A DNA stretch of 64,000 nucleotides, from the NCBI GenBank assembly GCA_039704465.1, contig JASFAU010000013.1:310001-374000 (forward strand), read 5' to 3'. Position numbers and translations under genes: made by a program. Positions 22,901 to 35,612 of this stretch are shown piece by piece. Numbering within the stretch: position 1 is the stretch's first letter; every line of letters begins with the position of its first letter. Under the pieces are notes generated by a model, which ran no database searches, was not told the DNA's origin, and worked only from the letters and a program-made list of their open reading frames with translations. This stretch comes from Plasmodiophora brassicae. Lineage: Eukaryota > Endomyxa > Phytomyxea > Plasmodiophorida > Plasmodiophoridae.

Positions 22901-25900
22901 CGACAATGGCAGCGACGCTTGAGTCACAATGGACATCCAGCGAAATGGTTGCTCTCATTCGTATTCTTTGGCTGGATGACCTCTGGTTTGAGCCCGTCAG
23001 AGATGCGATTCGGTCTGCCATTGGGGACCTTACACCAGTTCACTTTGATGCCCTTGTTGAACCCTTTTCTGGACAATCTTGTAATGAGGAGCTTGTCAAT
23101 CGTTTCGTGTTGGCGCTCGGGGCACTTGCCGTTCTCGGTGCATGGATCGAGCCATTCCGTGAAGGCGCTCGTATCTCGTTTCGGCATTCGGGCAAGCACG
23201 AAGAAGGTGTCATCATTTCGTTTACTGAGTCCCCATTTCTTCTCTGCATCGAGGGTGGAAAACACATCAGCGGAGCGGTCGAGTGCAAAAGCTTAGCGAA
23301 TGCGAATGGTCTTGAGGTCCAACAACTCTCGGAAGTGGACATTCTTCCAGAATGCTTCTCTACAATTCCAGATGTCGCTGTTCTCGTTGCGAAACTGTTT
23401 ACCTTGACCGTCGACTCGGATTCGTACTCTCGTTGCATGCTACGAGGACATGTACGTCTCGTATGGTTACAGTTGATCGCTGCTTACCAGATGTCCAGAT
23501 CAAACGCATGGCCGCTCGAGTGCTGGAGAAGGGTTTAGAATGCTCCGAAGCGTTGGCATCATTATTAAGAGGTTTGCATGTCGCCTCACTTCTCCCAATA
23601 ACACCTAACATGTGGATGTTGCTGTAGCCTCAGCTCTAGAGCCCATCGTTACTACCGCCTTTTCCGCGTCTACCGTTAAAACTCCAATAAGAGTTGAAAA
23701 CCTTGAAACACGATTGCTGTGCCTAATGCAACAATCCATTCCCGAAGAGTTCCTGACTTCACGTCACCCGCCCCCAGAAGTTCCTACAGAATCTTCAAAA
23801 GTGCAGAGACCATCTGCAACTGGTCGCGGCGCATCCAAGTTCAGGTGCGTTCATTATTTGCCTCCTTTCTGATTCATAAGTGACGTACCGCAGGACACTA
23901 TCTTCACCTGGGTGTCACGTGCTCGCTTTCGGGAAAGGGGACAATGGACGTCTTGGATTCGGGAATACCTCTCAAGTGGCACAACCGACGGTAATTCCAG
24001 GTTTCGGGTCGACGCATTGCGCCATCGTCAGTATATCGTGCTTTTCGTCGCACGTCGTTGCATTATGTAATGTCGGAGTGCCATACACATGGGGCAAAGT
24101 ACGCATTGAGCCTCGGTACCTGGGTGATATCTCACCTCACTTCCGTCAGGGCGACGATGGTCGATTAGGCCATGGCAGCACTGCTCTGGAAAACAGTCCG
24201 AGAGCAGTCAAAGCTTTGGAAGGCATTCGGTGCATTCAGGTAATAGTTCTTCGTATTTCTTTATCGATAGGGGTCGCTAAGATGGTTTTCTGACGAAGGT
24301 GTCCGCTGGACTGAATTTTTCGGCTGTTCTGACTGACGAAGGCGCTATATGGGCATTCGGCAGCAATGCAAATGGACAGGTACATAGAATCTTGTTGTGA
24401 CATTATCCAATGCTGACAACATTTCACGTTGCATATAGATTGGCGTCGGCGCGGCAACATCTCAGCTGGTCCCTGTCAAAGTTAAGGGCGATCTTGAGGG
24501 AAAAGTAGTTGTCCGTATATGCGCCGGCGGGTCACATGTCCTTGCAATTACGAACTCAGGATCACTGTATAATGCGTCGTCGTTATATCCAGACATTGTA
24601 ACTTAAGCATATACTTAGGTACTCTTGGGGGAAGAACGTGTTTGGTCAGCTGGGGCATGGCACAACGCAAAAATTGATGTTCCCTAAGTTGGTCAAGAAC
24701 GCTGAACCGTTGAGCTTTGTTCTGATTGCTGGGGGCTGGGAACATTCCATGGCTGTCACCGCTGAAGGCACCTTGTACGGTCCACTCTGCTAATGGGCAT
24801 ATCTACTGTGTTAACGTAGGTTATCCGTAGGTATACTTGGGGAGCAGGTTACGAGGGCAACCGTCCCGTTTGTGGACATGGTAGCAACGACAAAGAATTG
24901 TTTCCTCGAGAAGTTCAGGCAATGACTGGCAAGGTTGTCGTGCACATTGCTGCGGGATGGGATCATTCAATGGCGATTACCAACGAAGGAAAGGTTAGAA
25001 ATTCCTTTGTTTCCGTGATGTTGGCTAATCGCTCGACAGCTCTACACTTGGGGCTCTGGAACACAGGGCATGCTTGGACATGGGTCCACGTCTCCAGCAA
25101 ACGTTCCGTCTTTGGTCGGTGGCACCTTGAGCGGTGAAAAGTGTGTATGGGTCGATGGAGGCCAAGACCACACTGTTGTGGTTACGGCAAGAGGACACGT
25201 TTTCGGATTCGGGTCAGGGGGACCTCATCTGGGTGCAGAAGGGGGCTCTAGTGTAAACCTAGGAGTGTTGTATAAGATGTGCCCTACTTTCTCATTTTCT
25301 GTATCAGGTTCTTGAACCTCAGCAGATTCGGAACATTCCGTCAACTCATGTGATCGGCACTGTGGCGACAGGAGACAAGTGCACGTTTCTTCTGACTTCA
25401 CAGATACCTCGCAGTGTCCCTTCGAAACCTCTAATCCAGCTTAATGGCTTCGCACCACTCCCTCTGTACGATCCATTTCATTTCGGTGCATGCTGGAATA
25501 CTGACGTGTGTACAGGTACCCTTTGCGACTTCACTTTTCTGGCGATGCCGATAACTATTTCCTGAAGAATGGCTGTGTAAGAGACTTTAGCCTAGGAAGG
25601 GCGGCGCGCTTCATTGGTATGCACGCTGACAGTCCGGTTGCTTAACCCATGTCTCATGCGTTAGTAGATGCTGTCCCAACTTGTGCTGCGCGTCTTAGCG
25701 ATTCCAGTGAGGCTTCGGAAAAGCAACTTCAGTTAGATGTCGAAAAAGAGAACATCGACTTGTCCAACTTCAGCCTGTCAACTGCGTGTCATTTCGATGG
25801 AACGAGAGATAGCTCACTTTTTACACTTCTTTCATCAAACGCTGTCTTCCAGGTACATCCATCTGAAGTTGCCGACACATTATTAACCTACATGCTGTGC

Positions 25901-28900
25901 AGATTTCTGTTCATTATCGCACAAAGCTGACTATATCAATATCTTCGTCAGAGTCTTGGTCCAATGAAGTTGCTGTCGCAGCTGATGATGGAGAATGGCA
26001 TACCTTCACGGTGATTGGGTCGAGGAAGGATTCGCAGCCCTGCCTCGATCTTTATTTCGACGGCTTAGTCATCGCGACGGTTGACTCTTCGGTTATCTCA
26101 GGGGTACAGCCGCTGCAGATCCTCGTAGGGCCGATTGCAGGGACGATGCGTGATGTTGCTCTTTGGGATGTCCCCTTAAACGAGGAACAGGTTTGCCATG
26201 TCAGCTGATCTGGGGAAATTAAAGTTTAATGCAAGTATGTAGGTCGCTGCCGCTGTCACAGCTGGACTGGGGTTCGTTGTCTCTGATACCCAGCTTGACG
26301 AAATGAGAAGACAGAACTGGTCCATGGTCAACTTCGAGGATTTCTCCGAGTTGCAAATGGCGATCGATAACCTGGAGTTTGTGGGGGACATCCGGAAAGC
26401 GTCCGAGGTAGTCCACATCACGTTCTAGTTGGCCTAATTGCCATACTGACTTGCACTATAGGGCGCAGAAAACATTTCTGAAGTAGTGGTATCCCCGGGG
26501 GCTTCAATCCTTTGGCGAAGTCCATGGAAAGGTTTCACCATCAAGTCGTATACTCTCGTTCTTGATGTTAGGGTCCACTCAGCCCATTTAAGTGCACCCA
26601 TGCTTGCCACAGCGGAGCTTCCTGTGCCACAGGTTATCTGGGCATCTGACGGTACTTTTATATCCACCTCTGGTCGGTCTGATGTGATGCCTATCGATCG
26701 CGAATCTTGGCATCGTGTCTCCATTGTCGTTGACGGCTCAGTGAATAATAACGTCACGATTTACGTTGACGGACGTCAAGTTTGCGTTTTCAGCAATCAA
26801 GAGGAATTGGCGTTCGAGCTCGGGTTGATGATTCTTCCTGCTGCCGCCGATGGTCAACAATGCGATGCGTCTCCAATGTCGCTCCGGTGCATGCAGCTAT
26901 ACCGCACGGCATTGTCGGCTCGAGATGTGCTGGATCTTGGTTAGTATCGTTTCTGATTTTTGACCGCACTGTGCTTACTTCAACTGTATACAGGTCGCGC
27001 TTGCGATTCGCCAATCAGCAATGCGATGATTGCCAGTTCATCCACGTCGTTGCAACAGATGGGATTCCCTCCGTCCTGGGTTCTTCGGGCCATGCGTCGC
27101 TGCAATATGAATCGATATTTGGCATGCCACTGGATCCTAACGCACAAGGAGGAGCTCGTTAAGGAAGATGCTCTGGCAAAGCTGGACGAAGAGGCCCGAT
27201 GCCTTCACAACACTGGATTTCCTGTCCAACTTTGTCGCGAAGCCCTTCTCACCAACGATGGAGATTACGTTCGGGCTCTGAGTTGGCTTGTCGATCGTCT
27301 CGACAATGATGGAATGATAGATGTCCAATTCGCCAGTGATCGTCACAGCGAAACTGTAGTTGGAGATCTCCAGTTTAGAGCCAAAGATGATGACTCCTCG
27401 GTTACTGAGAACCCGGCGTATCGCATTCTTGATTCATCCAGTGGGGATGCTAGCAGACCCCTCTTCGCTTCTGCACGGCCAGACAACATTCCGGCTCGGC
27501 AGGTTGTTCCTCGGATCGATGTCACCTCTCCGGCTCATATCGTGACGGACGTCATTAAGCTCAATCAGCAGCTGACCATAGTTTTCGCGCGTCGAGCTCT
27601 CTTGGCTCTCATCAAGCATTGGAATGAACAAGACAGCGATGAGGTGTTCGACTTTGGCTGTGTTGGCGGCTTCCAGTTCCTATCACGATTCTTACGCTTG
27701 ATCGCTTTCGATCGCTTGCCTGGCGCGCTTGACATCTTGCGCGATCTTGTTATGCAAAGCCTATCGCATGAGCTTACACAATGGACGAAAACGAAGTCAC
27801 TTGGCGGGGATGGCCCTGTTGATACCCCATTGGCGAAATTTCTTGTTCATGAATGCTTAGTCCATATGGTTGGCATGAGCATGCGCCCGGATACTACTAT
27901 TGACACTGAACTCAATGCCCTGAGCAAACCCAATGCTGAGATCAGCCTTTGGATTCTGAACATCTTCGTCCGAATTCACCGTTCTGCGGAAGGCAATCAT
28001 ATGGCATTAGACTTCGTCACCCGCCGGCTTCTCTGTCCGCCTATTATCAACCTCACTTTCCAAATGGTCGTCATCTCGAATTCCCGACATAGGCTCGAGT
28101 TCCTGATCATTCTTTCTTATCTGATTCGGAGCGGTGTGGCATTCTGCGACAATAAGACGACTATCCTCCGATCCCATATGTTTGTCCTGTACGAACGTTC
28201 GAAAGACAATAAGCTGTTCTCCGAATTCTTCCAGGCGCTCCTGGAGCTTGTATGTTCCATTGATGAACGGTATTACCTCTCCGAAGACGGCGCGAGCTCT
28301 TGCACCGACACGGACACGCCACTGTGGTATACCCATTTCATTGAATTGCAACGCTTCCTAGAAATTGTGCTTTGGGATCCATCTCAGCCCAGACGAGCAT
28401 GGCCGACCTTATTCCTCAAAGGCGTTGTCCAGATGGTGAGCGCATGGCCGGATATGGCAGGCGTTGTCGGCATTGAACAGATGCTGATTGAGAACGGCCA
28501 GCACTTCGATATCGAATCTGACCGTGAACTCATTGATTGTTTCGAACGCATTCAGATGCATGCGTCGAAACCTGTCACCATCGTACGTGCGATTTGCCTC
28601 CTGATCGTCTACAGGCGAACTGAGCGTTCTGCAGGCTGAACTAGAGCTAATTCCTGTGCAGCTGGCTCCTTACGAACGCATACGAGTGATGGCCCACCGC
28701 GTTCTGCGCCTTAGATTAGCGGTACTGTCCCATTTCAATTCTCTCATCGCCGGCATTCTCCCCTTGGTCAACCTGGCCCGATCGGACCAGGAATCGCGTT
28801 TAGCAGCGATGATCCGCGAGGCTCGTGGTTTGATCTTTTCGTCGACAAAGAGCTGCCTGTGGCACGAAGTCCTCATACGAACCGCATCCGATGGACAATC

Positions 28901-30385
28901 TGTTGGAATGTCGCGCGATATTCGTCTCCAAATTGACCGGTTCCAGGCGGCTGCATTCCGGGACAAGAACAAGGTGGACGTGAAAGGGAATCGGACCTGT
29001 TTCGGGCAAGTCTTCCACCAGGTCCACCATCTGCCTGTTGCTTCGCTTCGTTTGCGGCGCGAGGAGCGCGCGTGGAAGGTAACGCACGCGAGCATGCTTT
29101 GCGAACGCTGCTGACCGACCTGGTGGGGCAGGTCGTGTTTCAAGGCGAATTCTCAGACGATTACGGCGGTCCTTACCGGACCTGTCTCGACATGATGTGC
29201 CAGGAGCTCCAATCGTCCGTGCTTCCACTCTTCGTGCCCTGTCCCAACAAGCGCTCCAAGATTGGCATTAATCAAGATAAGTTTGTTCCCAGGACGTCAT
29301 CGACCGAGCCCCTGCACGTTTCGATGTTTGAATTCGTGGGCAAATTGCTGGGCATTGCCATCCGCAGTCGCAACCTGCTGAACCTTGACTTCCCTTCAAT
29401 CATGTAATTGTCCAACCCGGGCGGTGGTTCGCAGCGCGGTATTGACATATTCGCACAGATGGAAAGTCCTGGTCGGCGAGAGGATTACAGAACAGGATGT
29501 CCTTGCCATTGATGCCGTGGCGTTTCGCATTGTGTCCAACATTCGTCGAATGGAAACGGATCCCAATATCGCCCCAGATGCGTTCGAGGACATCCTGTCG
29601 ATGTCGTTCTCTGTTACTGGTAGTGACGGGGAGGAGGTACGTCTCTCCGTTTGAACGCCTAGTACGCACTGACCCCGTTCAACGGTATAGGTTGATCTCG
29701 TTCCTGGTGGATCGGAGATTCCAGTCACGTGGGATAATCGCCACGAGTTCGTGGATGCTCTGTACGCGTTCAGGGTTGACGAGTTCAAAGTGCATTGCGA
29801 GGCCATGCTTCGTGGCCTCAGCTCCATCGTACCGTACCCGATGCTGTCTCTGTTTACCTGGTCCGAACTGGAGTTGCAAGTCTGCGGACGCCCTACGATG
29901 AACCTCGACCTGCTGAAATCCATGACCACGTACGAATGGTGCTCTCCAACCGATCCGCACATTGTTGCCTTTTGGGAGGTCATGTTCAACAGGTCGATAC
30001 TGACGTGTCGCGCGATCGGTGTTTGGGTTGGGAAACTGATGGTGCTGCGGTTGTCAGGTTCGACGACATGGAGCGTAGCAATTTCCTGAAATTCGTTTGG
30101 GGGCGGTCCAGGCTTCCCTTGACTGCCAGCGAGTTCGACTGCAAATTCAAGATCTCCAACATGCCGAAAGCCCGGCAGGACCCCGACAAGTACCTGCCGA
30201 TCTCCCACACGTGCTTCTTCTCCATCGAGCTGCCTCGTTACTCGACCGTTGACGTACTCCACCAGCGGTTGCAGTACGCCATCACGCACTGCATCTCGAT
30301 CGACGCCGATTCCACGTCTGCTGCGCAAAGCTCGGCCCGCCTTGCGCCTCAGGATCTGTCCGACGACGAGTCTGCGACCGACTAA
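16978..30385 (+). CDS. Giant HECT E3 ubiquitin ligase with CUB-like, NZF, SPRY, RCC1, LamG-like and UBA domains
   Basis: Predicted ubiquitin ligase of about 3,950 aa in about 30 exons. Order: a 2.1-kb helical first exon; a CUB-like domain (about 19536-19764); two NZF/RanBP2 zinc fingers (about 21649-21810; W-x-C-x2-C...C-x2-C, the first with the TF pair used in ubiquitin binding); SPRY (about 21930-22420); an RCC1 propeller (about 23900-25250; WGKGDDGRLGHG-type repeats); two concanavalin/LamG-like domains (about 25780-26190 and 26470-26900); two UBA-like motifs (about 27040-27300); and HECT (about 29060-30385) with catalytic Cys in SHTCFFSIELPRYS. Most introns are 46-65 nt, dense in the RCC1 part (for example 24099..24149, 24567..24618, 24994..25039). 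One join near 23450-23490 is uncertain. The start MGAGQS fits N-myristoylation. HERC-like in domain content, but not a simple orthologue of HERC1 or HERC2. Confidence 0.9.
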
Positions 30386-30590
30386 CGCGCTGCTGAAGCA
30401 GTTCTAAGGATAGAATTACGTCTACTTGAACTAGAAATAAACAGTAATATATTGAACCAAGGGTGCAGTAGGGGCAAGTGTTTGGCTAAACAAGCCTGCA
30501 GTGTCGTATGTAGTGACATCATGCCCTGTCACTGGCTGCTGCACCGGGCACTAGTACTGTGTAGCACATGCAAGAGGCATCGACAACGAC

Positions 30591-32100
30591 ATGAGTGGGG
30601 CAAGCCAGCCATCAGCAGCACCGCCAGAGCCGTCCCGATTAGCATCGGTCTGGATGCGGTCGGTCGAGGAAGCGACACTGTACAGTGCCTGCGGCTGGGC
30701 TGAGATGCGGACGACCCTGTCCAACCTCCTAGCTGAATACATTGCCGAACGCCGTTCGGAGGGCCCCCAGGTACGACGGCACCCGCAGACAACGCACGAC
30801 GACGCTCGTTGACGACATACCAGGTCGTCCAAGGGCTTCTCCAGTTAGCAGGCGAACGATTCGCTATTGATTACGTACCTGATGTGCCTTACCAGCACGA
30901 GCTACTTGACGAGCCGTTCATGAAAAGCAACGTTCGCCAGGCGTTGCTCGAGCGCCTACGCAACGAGCTGACACAATGGGTCAACGACAAGATTGCCAGT
31001 CCTGAATCAACGCCTTGTGGTGCAGCACGAACCGCCTATTCGGCAGCTGTCCAGCAGACGGTCCTTCAAGCGATCCCCACCGAAGTAAGCGCGAATGCAA
31101 TCGTGTGTGCTTGGCTCTGCATCACGATGCGTTCAGGCCAAGCGCTGTGCAATGGCGATTAGCGATGTGGTCGCTATCGGACTGATCGACGTGCTGACGC
31201 GTAACCCCGAGTTGGGGTACCGTCTACGAGAGTTCGGCGGAATGCAATTCTGTCTCCCGCTTCGCCAGCACGTCTGGCGCTTGCAGTTGTCAACGGTGGA
31301 CCCGGCAGACCTGGACGCGCAGATCGCCGAACGCGTCGTGCAGAGATCGCTCGTCGACAGGGACCACTCCCAGCTGAGCGTTCTCATTGAGCGAATACTA
31401 TCCAGCGTGGCCCGCGACAACGACGCCATTCCAACGGCGTTGTGGGACATGGTCAAGGACAGGGAGCAGGTCGCCCTGGCGGTGCTGAACCGATTCCAGA
31501 TCTACACAGGCAAGGTCGGTCTGCGATCGCACACGGCGCGCTGGTCGGGCACGGCACTGAACACAGGCGTTCGGTTAGTACGGCGCCAGGTACACGATTC
31601 TGCTCTTGAACCTGATGCAAGCCTTCCCGAGCGCCGCGCCGTCGGCGCTGGTCGCATACTTCACGAGCCTGACGGCACAGAAGCAGATCGAGAACCCGAT
31701 GCAGTGGTCGGCGGTGTCGATCCTGGCCGAGCTGGGCAAACGGGACCCGACGCTGCTCGCGCACATGACGTCAATCTGCACCAAGTCGTTCCTGTCAGAA
31801 GGGGCGCAGGGCGCGGGACGCGGCGCGAAAGGCCTGCCCGTCTGTGTCGACCCCGCGGCGATCGTTGCCAAATGGATGGAGCACGGGTTCGTCGGGTTCC
31901 TCAGCAAGGCTGCCAGCGATTTCATCTGGGACCAGTGCATGCTCTTCGGGTGGCACTGCCTCGACGACGTCGCCGTCGGCATGTTCCTCCTGCTGCGCGC
32001 TCCCATCATGCGGTCGACGACGATCGCCGACATCGACGCGGCCACCATGGTGCACATTGCTGACATCAGTGTCAACGCCCTACAGCGATCGTTCCGGTAA
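30591..32100 (+). CDS. Conserved-looking protein of unknown function, 452 aa
   Basis: Not recognised. Exons 30591..30770, 30824..31084, 31137..31543 and 31590..32100 total 1359 nt (453 codons); introns are 46-53 nt. The N-terminus is Ser/Pro-rich, the rest is mostly helical. The segment GFLSKAASDFIWDQCMLFGW followed by an LLLR helix loosely recalls the end of TBC or other helical-solenoid proteins, but I could not assign it. Frame continuity in a different frame after 31544 is a shadow; only the spliced model keeps a helical, compositionally uniform product. It follows the HECT ligase in tandem with a 205-bp gap. Confidence 0.7.
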
Positions 32101-32642
32101 CAGCGCTTGGCACCGTGTACACGACCCGTGACAATGGCCTGCAGGAGCATATGCCAGCGGGAACGGGCGAAACCCGTACCAGGTCACCTGCAGGCAGGAG
32201 CGGCACGCCATGATGACTAGGTATAGTCCATAAACAACCCGCAATCGGCGCGCTGGGCGTGGCCTCGCGGTTCCCGTCGTACAGCCCGTCACAGCGCGTC
32301 CATGGCCCACACGGGACGGCGACGGTGCCGCGCATCATCAGGCTGGACGTGCTGCTACCGCCACGCCGACGGTCGACACGAGTCGCGCGCGCCGACCCCT
32401 CGCCAGCGCCGGGATCCGACCCCAGCGCCGCCGCCCCATCCGCACAGGTGCGAGCGACACGTTGCGAATTGTGACCACGTCAGCCCCTCCCCCAAATTCA
32501 TCAGATTGTTTTCTTTATTTTGTTTCGTTCTGGGCCCGCATTCAATTTGGCCTTCATTATATTGGTCGTTTTCATCCAAAATGAAATTTTCTGCGTCAGT
32601 TGACAGCCGTGGATCCAAGTATCGCGACGGCATTTTTTGGTG
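32101..32642. other. Intergenic region, AT-richer toward its right end
   Basis: About 540 bp between two unknown genes. From about 32490 the sequence becomes T/A-rich compared with its GC-rich surroundings. No gene or structured repeat recognised. Confidence 0.4.
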
Positions 32643-33752
32643 ATGACTGGTCAGGATCGCTCCGGATCATCACCAAACTCCGTACGTCAGCCTGCGATCA
32701 GCGCGCTCAGGTTGCCAGCTGTTCGACCAGCGATGGCGTCGTCTGGACCTGGGGATAGTGGATCAACCGCCAATGAGATCCTCGAAGGAGACGATCGTGT
32801 TCATGTCACACTTGACGTGATTGTGAAACCGTATGTAAGCATACAGCCGCGGAACACGTTGTATCACGTTCTAGGCCAATTCGACGTCGAAGTGGCCACC
32901 GTTGGCGACTTTACAGACGCCGTACTTGGTCTCGTTCAAGAAAACGTAGACGGCCTGGCTCGCAAGTCATCTGACGACGACTCGACGTATATACTTGCTA
33001 AGGAGACCGTAACGTTAACGTCACTGGACCAGTTTGTTGCCATCAAACACAACAATCACTTCTACGCCTTCCACCGTCCACATGGCGAGGATCACCGAGA
33101 TCCAATGCGTACCCCAACTGTTGTGCTAACGTTCAAATTGAAGTTAGTCACTGAATGTTGTTCTTGGCATACAGGCATAACCAAGGACACGCTTAACCGC
33201 TGGAGTAAGGACGTCCCGAGTCTATTCATTTATCAGTACGGGAAAGAGCTGCGAAACGCATCGGACTTCAAGAAGTTTCAAGCGTCTGTGTTCTCGGCTC
33301 CGCAGTTGGACCGTGCTCGCGCCGCTGCCGATGAACAAGTGAGAGCGATCGAACGCCAACTGAAGGATCACTGGGGAACGGTATATCAATCCCAGTCAGC
33401 CAACTGGCGGATTTGGGCCAGTCGCATCGCGCGCGAGCCGGTCACACGTCGAGCTGCTTTGATCGAGGATCCGCCTCCATACGAAATCGTCCACCTCTTC
33501 GAGCACTCGCCACTACAAAATGGACCGTTGCTCACGACCCTCCGGGAAGACAATTCCACAACGCTAGCGATTCTGGACACGATGGACGATCACTTGCAAG
33601 AGTTTCAGGACTTTATCCATCGCCAGATCGAGGCGTTTCGCGACAGCGTTGGGTGCCAGATGCGGCAGATGCGCGACACCGTGCGCCGACATCGACGAGT
33701 TGCTGAGGCGCTTAGGGCTAGTCTTCATCCGAGGAACTTCCTGATAATCTGA
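32643..33752 (+). CDS. Intronless unknown protein (369 aa) beside a transposase gene
   Basis: Single uninterrupted frame starting MTGQDRSGSS and ending HPRNFLII, unusual among intron-rich neighbours. The N-terminal ~45 residues are low-complexity; a globular middle follows (VTLDVIVKPYVSI...); the C-terminal ~80 residues look coiled-coil (a DTMDDHLQEFQDF stretch, then RQMRDTVRRHRRVAEALRAS). No catalytic motif or known family seen. Its end is only 55 bp from the end of the convergent transposase gene, so it may belong to a mobile unit or to an expanded lineage-specific family; both are inferences. Confidence 0.6.
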   Translation: MTGQDRSGSSPNSVRQPAISALRLPAVRPAMASSGPGDSGSTANEILEGDDRVHVTLDVIVKPYVSIQPRNTLYHVLGQFDVEVATVGDFTDAVLGLVQENVDGLARKSSDDDSTYILAKETVTLTSLDQFVAIKHNNHFYAFHRPHGEDHRDPMRTPTVVLTFKLKLVTECCSWHTGITKDTLNRWSKDVPSLFIYQYGKELRNASDFKKFQASVFSAPQLDRARAAADEQVRAIERQLKDHWGTVYQSQSANWRIWASRIAREPVTRRAALIEDPPPYEIVHLFEHSPLQNGPLLTTLREDNSTTLAILDTMDDHLQEFQDFIHRQIEAFRDSVGCQMRQMRDTVRRHRRVAEALRASLHPRNFLII

Positions 33753-33807
33753 ACAGGCTGCAGAGGGCTCCCAATCAGAGTGATGTAGACCATGAGGATC
33801 AATAAAT

Positions 33808-35004
33808 TTATTCGAATCCGGCCTCCGTCATGCGATTGGTGATGTCCTTGTAGGCGACGCCTGGATTGAACTTTCCGTTTGCGCCAAACCCACATTTCTT
33901 GAACAGACCTCTCATATCATATCTCCGAAACTTCTTGAGTTCCGTTAAGATTACAACAGGGAGGTCCTTCGGTTTGACATTGCCTTCAGCATACCAACGC
34001 CTAAGGCTTTTCTTGACAAGACCGAACACAATCTCAATCGGGTTGAACATCGGACAGTAGGCTGGCAGGAAGATGGGAATGATGCCGAGATCCCGTAGGT
34101 ACTCGACTATCGTATGATGGCAATGTATCCTGGCTCCATCCATGATCCAAACCGATTGCCGCCCAGGATGCTTCTGAACTCGGCCGGACAGAGCATGCTC
34201 ACGGACGCATTCGACAAATTTCGACGATCGAACGTGCCCTCTGAGAAATGTGCCTTCCAACCCATCACATCCGATGAAGCACAACAACGAGCTACGCGGC
34301 CTTCTGACGAATTCGCCTCTGAAGAGCAGTTCCTGGCCCTGCATAACGCATGTTAGGGTCCTGTATACGGATAACGTTGGGGAACTCGTCGACAGACCTT
34401 AAGCGCATAACCCTTGCGACGTAGCATGTCCCGGTTGTCGAGGCCGAACTCGTCAAGAAAGCACAGGCTGGAGTGGGTCCAGTCGATAGCGTTGAGTTCC
34501 TCGAAGAATCGGACGATGTCTGCTTCCTTGATCTGGATGGCTCGACGGACAATGAGCTATTCAACAGTAAGCCGAAACTGATAACCCATTCCTGTTCGAG
34601 TCGTACCTTTCGAGTAAAGCCGTATTCGCGAAGTATGCGCCAGATCGTGCTCAAACTGATGTCGTTCTTCCAGTTGATTTCGAATGCCAGCTTGGCTTCG
34701 TCAAGAAAGGACAAAGGGTTGGCGAGGAAGAAGTAGTCCCTTATCCATTCGCGGTGTTCAGGCGTGTACTTCCGCTGCGACTCTGTTGCCTTACGGGATA
34801 CGGCACCGGTGCGCTCGTACCGCTCGATCCATCTGCCGATCGTCGATGGCGCCTTGCGATAAAAAGGGCTATCTGATTCTGCTTGAGGCCGATGAAATAG
34901 TAGGCGTACAGCGCATGCAGTTTGGTGTTCTCTGTAGCATGTTGGCTTTCAATTGCTTCGGACACGTGTACACCATGAGCGGCCGCCATCTCCAACGCTG
35001 GCAC
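33808..35004 (-). mobile_element. IS630/Tc1-like DDE transposase gene, with introns and one apparent frameshift
   Basis: Cut-and-paste transposase of the IS630-Tc1-mariner group. Read on the minus strand, an N-terminal helix-turn-helix region (ALYAYYFIGLKQNQIALF, then APSTIGRWIERYERTG) is followed by a second HTH (STIWRILREYGFTRK). A 51-nt intron and a 59-nt intron (GT-AG) join to the DDE core: first Asp in CFLDEFG, second Asp in VWIMDGARIH, Glu in CPMFNPIEIVF. Near 34861 the N-terminal frame breaks by one base in a run of A (T on the coding strand), so the copy is either inactivated or has a sequencing error. Terminal inverted repeats were not found by eye. The stop is at 33808. Confidence 0.85.
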
Positions 35005-35064
35005 CTACGCGCTTTGCAATAATTTTGTAACTGAAAAAGAGGGAGCACGACGCCACAGATCACA

Positions 35065-35612
35065 TCTACAACCTTGAACGGGCGTTACATCGTCTGCTCG
35101 CGCTCGTGCAATCCAAATCAGGTATAACAACTAGTCTCAGGTCAACCACTACCGAACAGGACACGATTGCGAAGACGGTTGTTTCTCGAGCTCCGTTTAA
35201 TTGATCAGAATCGCCGCTACGTATCTTCTCTACCTGCTTGACTGAAAGATTGCCACATCCCGTCCCTATATCTTCTGGAAGCTACAGGTTTCAAGTCAAA
35301 CCAGCCGAGCAAGCGCGCTCGCGATAGTTGGGCACCAACAATCGCGAAAAAAATGCGTGGCGACGGTTGATAGTTGGGGCGATTGCATTTCGGACGGCAA
35401 TCGCAATATTATTTCAGTCGACGTGGCCGGGTTCGGATCCGGCACGTCGCCGGCCGCCGAACTGGCGGGGTTGCGCGGTACTCGTTTTCATTCCGCGTTT
35501 TTTTGGGGGGAGGGCGCACGACGGCCGGGCGTCGTCGTCGTCCGGGCGGGGTTCACCGACGGGGAATCTCATTGATGTGTGGCAGTCGCGCCTGACGCAG
35601 TTCTGGGTGCGC
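35065..35612. other. Intergenic region upstream of the apyrase gene
   Basis: About 550 bp between the transposase 5' end and the apyrase ATG. An open frame runs in from 35328 in the apyrase frame but has no ATG before 35613, so it is treated as 5' leader. A short G-rich run lies at about 35507-35516. Confidence 0.4.

Noticed and set aside
31544..32063. Continuation of the 31095 frame past 31543
   Set aside because: Turns into Arg/Pro-rich sequence; splicing 31544..31589 out restores a helical product of uniform composition.
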